64,000 bases of DNA from Isoetes taiwanensis (taxonomy: Eukaryota > Streptophyta > Lycopodiopsida > Isoetales > Isoetaceae), in contig JAJEKV010000902.1 of NCBI GenBank assembly GCA_021234155.1, positions 1-64,000 on the forward strand, given 5' to 3'. Positions within the stretch are counted from its first letter, which is position 1; every line of letters starts with the position of its first letter. Shown in pieces: positions 23,301 to 33,819 of this stretch. Made by a program: the position numbers and the translations under genes. Below the pieces are notes generated by a model. The model saw only the letters and a program-made list of their open reading frames with translations, made no database searches and had not been told where the DNA came from.

Positions 23301-24451
23301 TGAAGTGCCCGGGCCGCATACATCTGTAGCATGCCTTATCTCGGCGGAGCTGTTCTCAAGCCTCTTTGGGAATAGATCTGAAGAGGTTCCGAACTTCCTT
23401 ACCGACATTGTTCTTCGCTTTATTGGCCATGCTGAAGGTGACTTTCTTTTCTTGGCGGCCGTAAGAGTTCTGCTGAGAGGGCCCCGGACTTGGCGAGCGG
23501 GGTTTGTAAGGTGTGGACGGCCGTGGCTGCGAGTAAGGAGCAGGACGCGGATACTGGTTCTTTGGTGTGTCCTCCTCGAGGCTCAATGCCTTAGCCTCAG
23601 CCTCCGCAACTGATTTCGGGTCTATGGCCTTAACCATTCGTTTAATTGGTGGGGCCAACCCTTCAATGTAGCCTTCCACCGCTCTCTTTTCATTCATACC
23701 GTACATATACCAGCGCATAAATTCATCGATGTAAGCCTCGAATGACATCCCCTCGCTCTAACCTGTAGAAGGTCTGAATTTGTTGGCATTTGTGCGCATG
23801 AGGCACATAATGCGACTTAAAGGCTTTGGCAAACTTCTTAAACTTGCACCTACTCCTATCCAGATGCTTGGCTCCAGCGTAGCCCTTCCACCAAATACAG
23901 GCAGCTCTCGTGTAAGGTTTGTGGTGGCAACCTTTTCCTCGTATCCTTTTTCATTATACCATAGGATTTTCTAAACTCCTTCATTTCATCCAACCAGGAC
24001 TCTGCATTCAGTCCGCCTCTAGATTTCCCATCAAACTGGGCCAGTTTCCTATTCTTCCATATACTAGTAATGGCGGTCAAACTGTTTTTACGGTACTCCT
24101 TGTCCCGGGCGCTTTGCATGGTCACCCGATGATACCGGCGACTCAGAGGACATGGAAGTGGCTGATTGTGAGGAGGTGGCACTATCCCTAGAAGAACTCG
24201 ACGGCGTTTAGAATGGGCCTTCCTGTCGCGCCACGGGGCTGGTTTGAGGTGGAGATGGCAACGTTGTGTAGGTGGGATTGGGGGGTAGCGGAGGTAACTC
24301 CCGGTCCGTCTTCTTGTATGTGATGTGGTGGGTTGGCATGCAACACATAAGCTTGTAACTCGCCTAATTGTCTCTTCATTAACATAAGTTCCTGTTCGGG
24401 TGTTAGTCTACTGGCATTTGAGGGTGTATGCCCGGCGGGCGTTATGTTCAC
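23280..24451 (-). CDS. gag: Gypsy Gag with zinc knuckle (frameshifted)
   Basis: The first frame, 24451-24188, begins MNITPAGHTPSNASRLTPEQ and has a short helical stretch (QELMLMKRQLGELQAYVL). The next, 24182-23856, carries the retrotransposon Gag core (QFDGKSRGGLNAESWLDEMK). The third, 23748-23356, has FEAYIDEFMRWYMYGMNEKR and VEGYIEGLAPPIKRMV, then a proline-rich linker. A CCHC-like zinc knuckle (RPGHFMQNC) follows near 23290-23320. Gag forms the virus-like particle and binds the element RNA. The three frames are separated by short shifts, and the order and content are those of plant chromovirus Gag. Confidence 0.8.
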
Positions 24452-24739
24452 CGCCTATATCCAAAGCATGAAAAGGTATAAGCAGAATTATAGTGACATG
24501 AAGTCGCACAAAAATACCATTTTGGATAGGTTAGAGAGAGAAACTACAAGAAGGAAAAAAAAAAGTACAATAGCAAAGATCCTTATTACAGGTAGAAACA
24601 GTCATTACATTAATGTTGAGTACATTGATAGTGATAGAAGTTAATACAAAGACATAATACAAGGACAGGTATTATACATTGGACATTTGAAGTTCAACTC
24701 GCATATAACATCGAAAGAACAAAACTGAGGGGACCGGGC

Positions 24740-25228
24740 CTAGGGGTTCGCAAATGGGTACAAGATTGAATAGCGAACACTTTCACGTACAGCCCTAACG
24801 AGCTTGTAACGTGCCCAGGCCTGGACGATAACAGGTTGGTAATCTAGCGTTGGGCTAATAATAAGGAGATTGAAAAGCCTCCTTAATGCATAGAAGATTT
24901 GCCATAGGTGGTCGTTGGCATCCTCGAAAGCTTCGTGCCTTGACATGTCCCAATAGTCCCATGTGCGGCGAAGAGTTTGCTTCAGATCCTCGAAGGCCCG
25001 TTCCCTGAGAATGTTGACTATCTCCATCCCCTTGGCTGGATCATAGGGCTCCCCTGATGGTGCGGGTTCTATCTCGTAACCCTCGTCCCATTCCGGGTAC
25101 TCCCCATACCTTTGGCCATAGTCCTGATCGGGCGGCCCTGGATCATCCCTCCTTATCAGGTCGGTAATTCTCTCTTCATATTCTTCAAGTGTCTCTTCTG
25201 CAAGACGATGGAAATGGATATAGAACAT
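24740..25228 (-). CDS. E1 accessory ORF c, unrecognised acidic protein
   Basis: A single open frame of 162 codons on the minus strand, between ORF b and gag. The N-terminal half is acidic (LEEYEERITDLIRRDD, then a G/P/E/Y-rich stretch). The C-terminal half looks helical with many aromatic residues (RTWDYWDMSRHEAFEDAND, then RYKLVRAVRESVRY). It has no motif I know and no membrane segment. It lies about 195 bases after the end of ORF b and about 290 bases before gag, all on the same strand. E2 has no clear counterpart in the same place. It could be the second half of ORF b separated by a break. Confidence 0.45.
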   Translation of the reverse strand: MFYIHFHRLAEETLEEYEERITDLIRRDDPGPPDQDYGQRYGEYPEWDEGYEIEPAPSGEPYDPAKGMEIVNILRERAFEDLKQTLRRTWDYWDMSRHEAFEDANDHLWQIFYALRRLFNLLIISPTLDYQPVIVQAWARYKLVRAVRESVRYSILYPFANP

Positions 25229-25422
25229 TGAACAATTTCGTTATACCCTAAACTCCAATAGATAGAAGAACGATCATGGAAGAGAACAATTTTAATTGTA
25301 TTCATTGATACAATAGTCACAATTGATAAGAAGATGGTATATCATAACTATAGAATGACTAAAGAAAATGCCAAACCAAAATTTTACAACTATACGCAAT
25401 ACAAAATGCGTAATACAATTAT

Positions 25423-26783
25423 CTAAGAGCTAGGTCCCCCCTCTTCATCCATAGGCCGGGGAGGTGGCGGGCTGGGTCGTGAGCAGAAGTCACCCCCGGG
25501 TCTACTATGGCAGCCGCAAGAATGGAAGCAACCTCTCATGGATAGGCAACAACCAATGGGGGCCAGAAGGAGCTTCATACTCATCCGGTGCAATGTCTTG
25601 GCCCCAAGGCCGTGAGGGCAAAGATCCCGTCGTACGAGTACATAAGTAAACGTACGATAGGAAAGCTTCTTGTGCCCGGCCAATGTGGAATGAGCACGGA
25701 GGGTCCACCATGAAGCTTCGGCCTCCGGCCCTAAATCTCGGGCTATAAAAAGAACTTGCCCCCCTGCCGAAAAGCTGATAAGAAGAAGCGAGTGAGGTGG
25801 TTTCCCAATACCTTCCCTTGCGGGGTTTCTGACGTGGCCACCTCCTTGTCTAAGTCCATAGAAACTTCTTCTTCCTTGAGTTCTTGCTGCTCCCTCCTCT
25901 CCCTCCTCATCCGAACCGGAGGGAACCTCGACTATATTAATATTTGGGACATGAGGTCCCATAGCCGTAAAGGCATCCGGTGAAGGTTGAGAGGAGGATC
26001 CCATCATCACCGCCCCAAGCCGTAGCAAAGTCTCACCGGGCTCTAAGGTCTCGGGTGGAATTGGAGTAGCCGCTGCACCTCCCGAGGAAGCTCGATAGGA
26101 GCAAAGTCGATGAAGTCATCCATACAATACTCCGCTAATTCATAGAGTAGATGGTCCTTACGCCGGGCTTAAATCCGCCACCATGTGATAGGTCCGGATG
26201 ATATCATCCAAGAGAAGATATTCTTGCCCTTGGTGATACACAACCGAAGGGCGTTTAGCCCCGACAAGCGCAGCGGTAGCTTGTTTCGTGGTGGCATCTC
26301 CTCCGCCAATCGCCTTCCAGCGGTAAGTCACCCATGCCTATATGTTCGTCTTCTCCCTCCTCGGAAGATTGTGAAGTTTGCCTTTCTGCGAGGCAAAGTC
26401 TCATCCTCAACATATTGATCCATGAGGATGGCTAGGCGAAGGCTACTTCAAGATATTGTGGCCCTCGATCTTTGACACAATGGGCAGTGTGCTTGCCCCA
26501 TCTAAGCTTTCCTTCAAAGACATCACACGCTGGGTGGTGTCGCCCCTAACATATCCCGGACCACCTCCCGTTCTAGGTATTAATCGGGAGGATCCCCAAG
26601 AGGAATACACAAAGGAAGCATCTCCTCTGTGTAAAACTCTAGGAATCAAGCATAGTCTGGGTGCCGCTGCATGTTAGTGATGAGATCAAGGCTACCGACA
26701 TAGCAAGGGCATAACAGTCGAAGGGCACTTGGGATCCCAATGCTCTCCATCTTGGTACCATGCAAGTAGGGTTTGGTCGCCAT
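25423..26783 (-). CDS. E1 accessory ORF b, unrecognised
   Basis: An ATG at 26781-26783 opens MATKPYLHGTKMESIGIPSA. With several breaks the reading continues through CYVGSLDLITNMQRHPDYA and FLEFYTEEMLPLCIPLGDPP to an internal MDDFIDFAPIELPRE. It ends in an acidic/polar region and DEEGGPSS at 25423. Length is about 450 codons. The product is unknown. E2 has a frame in the same position (42262 to 41242) whose segment LGDDFIDREARDFPI faintly recalls DDFIDFAPIELP here, so the two may be diverged homologues. It starts about 220 bases after the H3-like ORF stop, on the same strand. Confidence 0.4.
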
Positions 26784-27004
26784 GGGACCGAAGGAGAAGG
26801 AAGGAAGAAAACAGATATAACAAATGAAATGAAACTTTGAAGATCCTTTTAACCCCCTTTTTATTTATCTTTGACGTCAAGATTTTCGCATTTAATACAA
26901 AAATAAAAGGTTCTTAATACAAAATAATTTTTTTTTATTAAATATCAAAAAAAATATTTACAATGTGAAACCCCCGCAAAATGTGCTAAGGATGCTCCCC
27001 CGAA

Positions 27005-28216
27005 TCACAGCGGGCTAAAATCCTTAGGCATTATGGTGACCTTCTTTGCGTGGATCGCGGCAAAGATTGGCGTCTCAAAGTGCCACGGATAAGCCTCGCG
27101 GCCCTCTTGGAAGCCAAGATGGCAAAGTCTGGGCGGAGGTGGGTTTGAACTCTGGGCAATCTCGAACCAACCTGCGAAGGGGCTTCCGTATCCCGGAGAA
27201 GTTGGGTTGACTTACGGAAACTTCACGGATCTCCGTAAGGCGGCAGTGCCAGTCGGTGCGGTGGGGTTTCCTGCGTGGAAGCGGGGTTTGGGCGGCCCCT
27301 TTGATGCGGGCGATCTTAGCCCCAACAAGCGCGGGGGCATCCACCGCTCGCCTCCGGCGGAGCTCACGTTCTTCCCAAAAGCCCGGCGGTCCTCAATTTT
27401 TTTCCTTATCGCATTGTAGGACTTTGAACTCGGATTTCCTCCGGTGCTTCGATCGTATGCTACATGTCGCGGTTGGGCCCTGCCCACTCCACGTCCCGAT
27501 AAGCCTTTGGTCCATTTGCTCTGCCGAGCCTTCTCCTCTTTCTCCCTTTGCATCCTCTCTTGCTCTTCGGGAACTCTGGGCTCTCCTAAAGGTCTTCCTC
27601 AACTTTGGCGTCTTTGTTGTGCTACCTTTGCGTGAAGGGAGTTCAGCGATAATATGTCGGTGGTCTGGTTCATGTCAATCTGGTTGTGGTTAAGTAATCG
27701 GTGATATCGAAATTATTCCCCACATGAAGCTCTTGGGAGGCTTGTAGCGCCATTGGTCTCACGAGAGGAATCTCGTCATACCTTAAATATGTGGTGACTC
27801 CATCCCCTAGTCGCGGTACTCCCTTCACAAGGCGTAGAAATGTCAGAAGCTCGCTCTATCTCCTGTGGTCATCTGCTTTGGCCATGTTTACGTCTGATCG
27901 GCTCACATCTGATGTCCTCCTCTTGATTGTAGCCTTCACATTCGGGGAGGGTAAAACTTTATTAACATCATGACCAAGTCGGGGTTGCTTCGACCATGAA
28001 TGTAAGGAAGGCATGAGGTTCGGTCCGGATCGTAAACGGCTCAAAGAAATGGTAGATGGGATAGGGAATCCTATCATTGTTCTCAAACCAGTTCACCAAC
28101 TCGTCTAGAAGTATGTCGATGAAGGCCGGGTCAAGCCATATATGCCGGGCGATCAAGGCATAGATCTCGGCTATAGTAAGGGTAGTGGGGTCCAAGGTAC
28201 TCTTGGTGTTGGCCAT
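27005..28216 (-). CDS. Histone H3-like protein encoded by retrotransposon E1
   Basis: The ATG at 28216 opens MANTKSTLDPTTLTIAEIYA, and the protein runs about 400 codons, with breaks, to TGA at 27005-27007. Residues before about 300 are unfamiliar, with a charged stretch and RSTGG (near 27437-27451), which recalls the H3 tail 'RKSTGG'. The last 88 codons (27269-27005) are a histone H3 fold. KPHR is followed in another frame by TGTAAL, then EIREVSVSQ (H3: PGTVALREIRKYQ), [16 protein letters not shown] (H3: [18 protein letters not shown]), and after one shift [20 protein letters not shown] and HAKKVTIMPKDF (H3: [33 protein letters not shown]). Canonical H3 is about 135 residues, so this protein has a long N-terminal extension. 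It is the first ORF after the 5' LTR. Whether it is closer to canonical H3 or CENH3 cannot be decided by eye. Confidence 0.8.
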
Positions 28217-28979
28217 GGCTTATGGCGCGGAGGTCTAGAAGAACAGCAGTGAGGGCGCCAAGCGGCTAGGGAGGCAGAGAGTGAAGGCTTAGGGTTAGCG
28301 TAAGAACTAGGGCTAAGGAACAAGGTCGAGTCCATCAAGGCTATGATGGGGCCGTCCGAGGAAGAGGCGCCAAGGCAAGGCGGAGAAAAAAACTTTAACC
28401 CGGGTTAACTTTTAAAATTTTAAATTTTTCTTATTAACGCTTTTATTTTTTTTATTTTTATAAAATATTTATACCGGCTTGGAATACGCTGAAAAAATAC
28501 GGCCGTTGGCCGGGCACGACGGCATTCTACGCGGCTCCCGCATGATCGGGGTCGACGAAAAGCAAGCTGGCGCCCGGGTTGACTTCGGCCCGCGTTTTTC
28601 ATGCCAGTGATGCGGCGTCGGCCTACGGCGCTGACAAAGATTTTTGGCTCTCCCACCGGATCGCAAAGGTAACAAAATCAAGCGTCCGAGTTGACTTTTC
28701 GGCCCTTCCCCGGACCATTTTTCCGTTGAGGACCGTCCTAAGGTATTTGAGCACGCCCGATCCAATGAAACCACTTTCTCCTTCATCTAAACTACCTACA
28801 AAATTTTATAACTCCTCCAAACTTGGGCCCTCCAAATACCCTAACCGCTTTAAACCTACAATTTCTTACTTTAACCTAGCACAAGACCAAACATCAAAGA
28901 GGACTAAGCAACACACGGTTAGCCTCCTCCTAACTACCGAACTAACGAGTTAGTGTTTGTCCAGTGCTATGATTTCGAA

Positions 28980-30603
28980 AGCAATGAAATCACGGCTCGG
29001 GATACCGCCGCGGACGCCCTCAAATATATACGACCCCTACTGTATACATACGGACTTTTCCTCCCATGGCAACCAACTTGCCATGAGCGTGGCCCTCCGC
29101 TCCACCCGTGCCATCTACGTAGAGATGCTCGAAAGTGAAGGACACGAGGAGGTGTCATTCGCCCACGCCGATGGGCTCTTACGCCGCGGAAGCATGAATA
29201 CAAGGTTAGCACACAACATAAATCATAGATAAATATAAATAACCACCACCTAAGGGTGGCACATCCATCCAAGCACCAATGGCAAAGAATATGCATCTAA
29301 ACCTAAGAAAAACACCCCAAACCCCGTGTTCTACCCCGTACAGACTCCCGTGAGGGATGGACCGATGGCTCTGGCCTCAAGAGATCACAGACAGAGGTAT
29401 AACCCGGGCGCTAATCGGCATAGAACATCGGCTAGGGTTGTCCACTCCATCCGCCTCCCGTGCACACTTTGCGATGGGTCCATCCACGCTATGGTTTTGC
29501 TATAGCCTTTCGGAGACGTAGACTCCTGTATCACCCTTTTGAGCCTACTCCAAGGTTCATGGCCCGGTCCGGCGCGAGGCGGTCGGGAAGCGTCCCCTTC
29601 CGGGATCACAGTGGTTCCATGGGTGAGCTTTTAAAGAATACGCCGCATCGGACCCCCCGCATCCGCACTCCAACTTACTCACCCTAAATCTACTCAAAGT
29701 GCAAGATGCTCCATACGGATCACACCTCTACACCCGTGGGAGTGTCAGACCCATACCCGCCCTCCACGCGGACCGGGCCATCGCCCTAGCCCACATCGTT
29801 AGGAGTCTCGGGAGCCTTTTATGTTCGCGGTAAGACCCCACCCCCCACTTCACCACCACTTCCCTTCTGCGGTGCTAAGCTGGACCATAGCGTCTACGCC
29901 CCCAAGTGGTCTCTTGCACACAGGCCGCAACTAATGGGAATATTACGTGGCTCTATCTAGGAGCATACTATCATATATGAGCTCGTGAGGTCTCTACCCC
30001 CCCCTTTAAACCCCCTCGTTTAATGGAAACTACCAAATACTTCATAGATACATCCATCATTCCTTAATGAGCACCATTCATAATTGAAATGTGATCCTAC
30101 TTACCCAGAAGGGTTAATCTCAACAAAGGCAATCGTAAAAGAGAGTACAAGTACTATCCTACAATTCACAAGCTAAACTACTACTAACCCGTGTTTCGCT
30201 GGAACCATTATCATGAGGGCCTTCCATAGTTTGTAACTAGGTGGCAAATGACGCCTAGTGATTGTTCGATTGATTTGGTGAAGTCAGATTCTTGGGCGCC
30301 AATCACCGCCCTTGGGCTCAACGGGTTCGATTATAGTTGATATGGGGGTGGTGATCCACCTTAATGGATCCAATTAGTAATCCCCATGCTGGCCAATCGA
30401 GTTTGGCCAGGTGGCGCTTTCCCAAACCATAATTGGCTTAATTATCCTTCTTAATTATTAATTTCCTTAATCATAGGTTATTATCCTTTTTAATCCCTTT
30501 TAGGTCAACCCCCTAGGTTACCATACCCCATGGTGGCGTATCTATACCGGGTGACGTGTCAATGTATTTATATGTATACCGTATAAATACTTGGAACGTC
30601 ACA
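28980..30603 (-). repeat. 5' LTR of E1
   Basis: The right edge is GGAACGTCACA at 30593-30603, the inverse of a TGTGACGTTCC start, like the TGTGACG...CGTCACA ends of the E2 LTRs. Internal stretches match the E2 LTR in order, for example CGTGCACACTTTGCGA near 29459 and near 34226. The left edge is set only roughly: a degraded tRNA-iMet-type primer site (GCTATGATT at 28966-28974, read on the minus strand) lies just inside it. Many G/C-rich differences from E2 show that it is a distinct subfamily or heavily miscalled. Confidence 0.65.
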
Positions 30604-31100
30604 GCTAAGTCGTATTTAATTAAAGTGGGACTCATTCCATTCCCATTTTTTTTCGGAACCCTGTTAATTTACACAAAAAGAAGCACCCCGACCCGAAAAC
30701 TGGCCATAATTGGAATTTTTGTCTATTAGTGTGCATCCAAGCTTTTCTTCCAGTTTTCTTGGATAGCGTGTCGAGAACAAGAACAATGCAACGCAAACAT
30801 GCATTAGACCTATCAAGTTCTAATTGAAAAAGATTCTTAGTTGAACATTTTGGCTCTATTTTCTTAGGTGGGTAGATAATAGATCACAAATTCCAACAAA
30901 AATTAAGCAAATTGTTTACTTAATCACCCAAAAATACTAGTTTTGAGATACCTTATATTTATAAATGGGCTCATTACAATATATATTACAGTGGGTGAAG
31001 AGACCATAGTGGTAGTATGGGCACAATCATTACACCCTCTTCACACATGAACCACCTAGTGCAAAGGGCTACCGGAGCTCTCTCTAGTCACGAGCAACCA
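30604..31100 (+). repeat. Dispersed repeat R, copy 1
   Basis: The sequence starting GCTAAGTCGTATTTAATTAA, with AAAGTGGGAC, CATTCCCATTTTTTTTCGGA, TTTTCTTGGATAGCGTG and GAGAACAAGAACAATGCAA, recurs with changes at 55700-56150 in the same orientation. Its first 40 bases recur inverted at 47740-47822. It begins exactly where the E1 LTR ends. It could be an LTR or another element end, but no coding part belongs to it here. Confidence 0.55.
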
Positions 31101-31379
31101 CGGACGATAGAAATTTGTATGAGGAGTTCCTTTATGGGCCCACGCTTGTATGTCAACCGATGTCACCACCCTCTTCTCGGCACCTTTCTTCAATGAACTG
31201 ATCTTTTCATTGCTCCCAAGCATGTACTATCTGGTCGAGATAAGGACTGCAAGAGACAAAATCAAATTAGTCAAGTGATGCTACATGCAAAAAAAATAAA
31301 ATAAAACACAGTTGTTAGGGCCATTTTTTGGAAAATACAGGCATGAAAAAGGCAGCTCAGAGGGAAAAACACATGTCAA

Positions 31380-31875
31380 AAGGCGGCTCAAAGCAAAAAC
31401 GCAAGTTTTAGGGGGTCGAGAAGGCCTTTCTTCGGCGCTGAGTCGAGAAAAGTCAAAGCTTAAAACGCAGGTTTTAGGGATCGAAAGGCCTTTCTCGACT
31501 CGCGAAGTCGAGAAAGGCGATTCAAAACGAAATCCAGTTTTGGGGTCAAGGCCTTTTCGACTCGCGAGTCGAGAAAGGCGCTCAAAGCCGTAAACGCAGG
31601 TTTTGGGGTTTTAGGCCTTTCTCGACTCGGCGAAGTCGAGAAAGCGACTCAAAGCTTAAAAAATGCAAGTTTGAGGGTCTTTCTCGACTCATGAGTGAAA
31701 AAGGCAAACTCGTGAAAAAAAGGGCAATTTCAAAGCTCAGAGTCCGAGAAGGTCGAAAATGAATAACCTTCAAACATTCTATGTATTTTCTATGAAAAAA
31801 TACCCTCCCCATAAATTTCCTACGACTCGCCTCGACTCACGAGTCGAGAAAAGCGACTAAGAGCAAAAAATGCAG
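31380..31875. repeat. Hairpin array: CCTTTCTCGACT...AGTCGAGAAAGG
   Basis: About seven units of roughly 60-75 bp, each with a palindrome around TCGACTC/GAGTCGA, separated by AAACGCAGGTTTTAGGG-like spacers. The clearest stem is CCTTTCTCGACT (31489-31500) pairing with AGTCGAGAAAGG (31506-31517) around a five-base loop. Other copies are near 31410, 31555, 31615, 31680 and 31830. The same motif appears at 3.7, 5.4-6.1 and 47.2 kb. Confidence 0.85.
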
Positions 31876-32433
31876 TTCTAAGAGAGAAAAACATTACATT
31901 AACATTTTAATTATTTATAAATTTGTCAACTTATCTCATCCTAACCAAGTGTGTTATATGGCCACTCGACACCCCTTTCTTAAGTGCACTTTAGACTCCA
32001 TTTTTTCTCTATCCATGGTTAAAAGTTCAAATCGTGGGGTTGGGGGAAGGGAGGGGCATATACTTTTGAAAAGGAAAGGATTTGGTACATGCGTGGCGGC
32101 GCCATTGTTTCTTATGTCATCCCTAGACACATATCTCAATGGCCACATCCTTTAAAAACCCAAGACATCATAGAACATACGCATAGAACATACCCCAAAA
32201 TGATCCTATGTTGCTTACAACAAAGAAGCCCACAACAACCATATTTTAGATGACAAGAAGATATTACTAAGGAAGTTTTAATTTTATTTTAAAAATCTTC
32301 TTTCAAGGTCTAAAACTTTAAAATTTAAAATCAATATCTATGTAGCCTACCATTACCGATTTCAACACCAAATTATACCAAGACATTCTTATTTTTCAAA
32401 TATCCCCATATATGATATTTTTTAGCGTGATTT

Positions 32434-32578
32434 TATTTTTTTTCCAATGTTATTTCTATACCCCTTTTTTTTTCCCACCCTTATTTAAACCAATGTTTCC
32501 TATACCCCTTTTTTCCCACCCATATTTAAACCAATGTTTCCTATACCCCGCTTTTTTTTCCCACCCATATTTAAATTT
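32434..32578. repeat. Three tandem copies of a 45-50 bp T/C-rich unit
   Basis: CCTATACCCC, a T run, CCCACCCATATTTAAA and CCAATGTTT recur three times in a row. The rest of 31876-33819 has no gene I can support. Short repeats of AAATCCTTTATGCG...CATCCTTTGGCG lie at 33140-33260, and a diverged duplication containing CTTCTCCATT lies at 33390-33480. Confidence 0.7.
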
Positions 32579-33819
32579 TAAAATTTGGTACACACACCTT
32601 TAAGCCGGAGATACGTTGTACCACTTGGACTCTTTCCGGAAGAAACTGCCATAATCTGCCATAGCCATAGCTCCGACAAAATTGATTCGGAGTCTTGGTG
32701 TGGATGTGGAGCAGGGGAGACCTGGAAATCTACATGCTTGTTTCTTGAGAAGTCATCCCCGTTTCTTGCTAAGCTTCTTATTCTGCACTGCATGCATTGA
32801 CGATTTTGATTTAGATTAATACGGTATCAAGAAGAAGAACAGAAGGCATCAAGTAGAAGAACAGAGACAGCTTAAACAGCAAGAGATATAGATTTACCTG
32901 TGAATCGTATGGAGCATCCGGCATGAATCCGTCGTCTCATCCCTGTTATCTTCCCAGTTCCTCTATCCCGGTCTTTGCCCCGGTCTTTGCCCCCATTTTT
33001 TCGTTTCAGCGCCTCCCTTTGCTGTGCAAGGGGCCCCGATTATGCTGTTGGAAGATCTCGGTCGGGATTTGAGAGCAAAATCGACGTAATGGAGCAGAAC
33101 GCCCTTGAAATGACAAGAAATCACGAAGAAAGGCGATTTGGAATGGTTTCTTTATGCGGGCAAGAAAATCCTTTATGCGCATCCTTTGGCGACAAGAAAA
33201 TCCTTTATGCGGGCATCCTTTGGCGCTTTCTTCCTCTATCTCGGGCATCCTTTTGGCGCATTCTTCCTCATCGCCGGATCCCCAACGGCGGCCTTGACAT
33301 TGAGTCCTTGAATGTAATGCAGAAATGATTGGTCCGGAAATAGATGAGCAGATTGGAAATGGAAATCTGTAACCAATCTGTTTCCAAGGCTTCCCCATTT
33401 TCAATCTGCTTCTCCATTAACCTAGGGCCGATTCTAAGGCTTCTCCATTTCCAATCTATTTCTCCATCTCTTCTTGCGTTGGGCTCCATCTCGCAGAACA
33501 GAGCGGAGTGCATAATAGTAGAACCAAGGCTGCGATTGCTCCGAACATATAACAGCTCTTGGGTGTTACCATGGCCAGATCTTGCAAATTTTGCAGATTG
33601 TAGAATGCAATGATGAGCAGATGAAGCAAAGGCAAGGCCGCTCATGTAGCGCTTTCGGGCGCGTCGGCCCGACCCGATGATCGTGGTGCATGTCGAAAAA
33701 AATTCCAAATATCATGTGATAAATTTATAGGCTTTTATTTGATAAATTTGAAACAAGCCACCGAAATCCATGTTGTGCAAGATGAAGATATGCCAAAGAG
33801 ATGGCAAGGAGGATCCTGT

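Larger units (their letters stand above)
22950..30603 (-). mobile_element. Truncated Ty3/gypsy element E1 with histone H3-like ORF
   Basis: On the minus strand the order is: 5' LTR (about 28980-30603), H3-like ORF (28216 to 27005), ORF b (26783 to 25423), ORF c (25228 to 24740), gag (24451 to about 23280), and the start of an aspartic protease (to 23008). Reverse transcriptase, integrase and a 3' LTR are missing, so the element is cut off near 22950, next to the palindrome array. It belongs to the same broad family as E2 (33820-47069): LTR segments are similar (for example the GGCATAGAACAT region near 29418 and near 34181), and ORF order and spacing agree. Confidence 0.75.
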
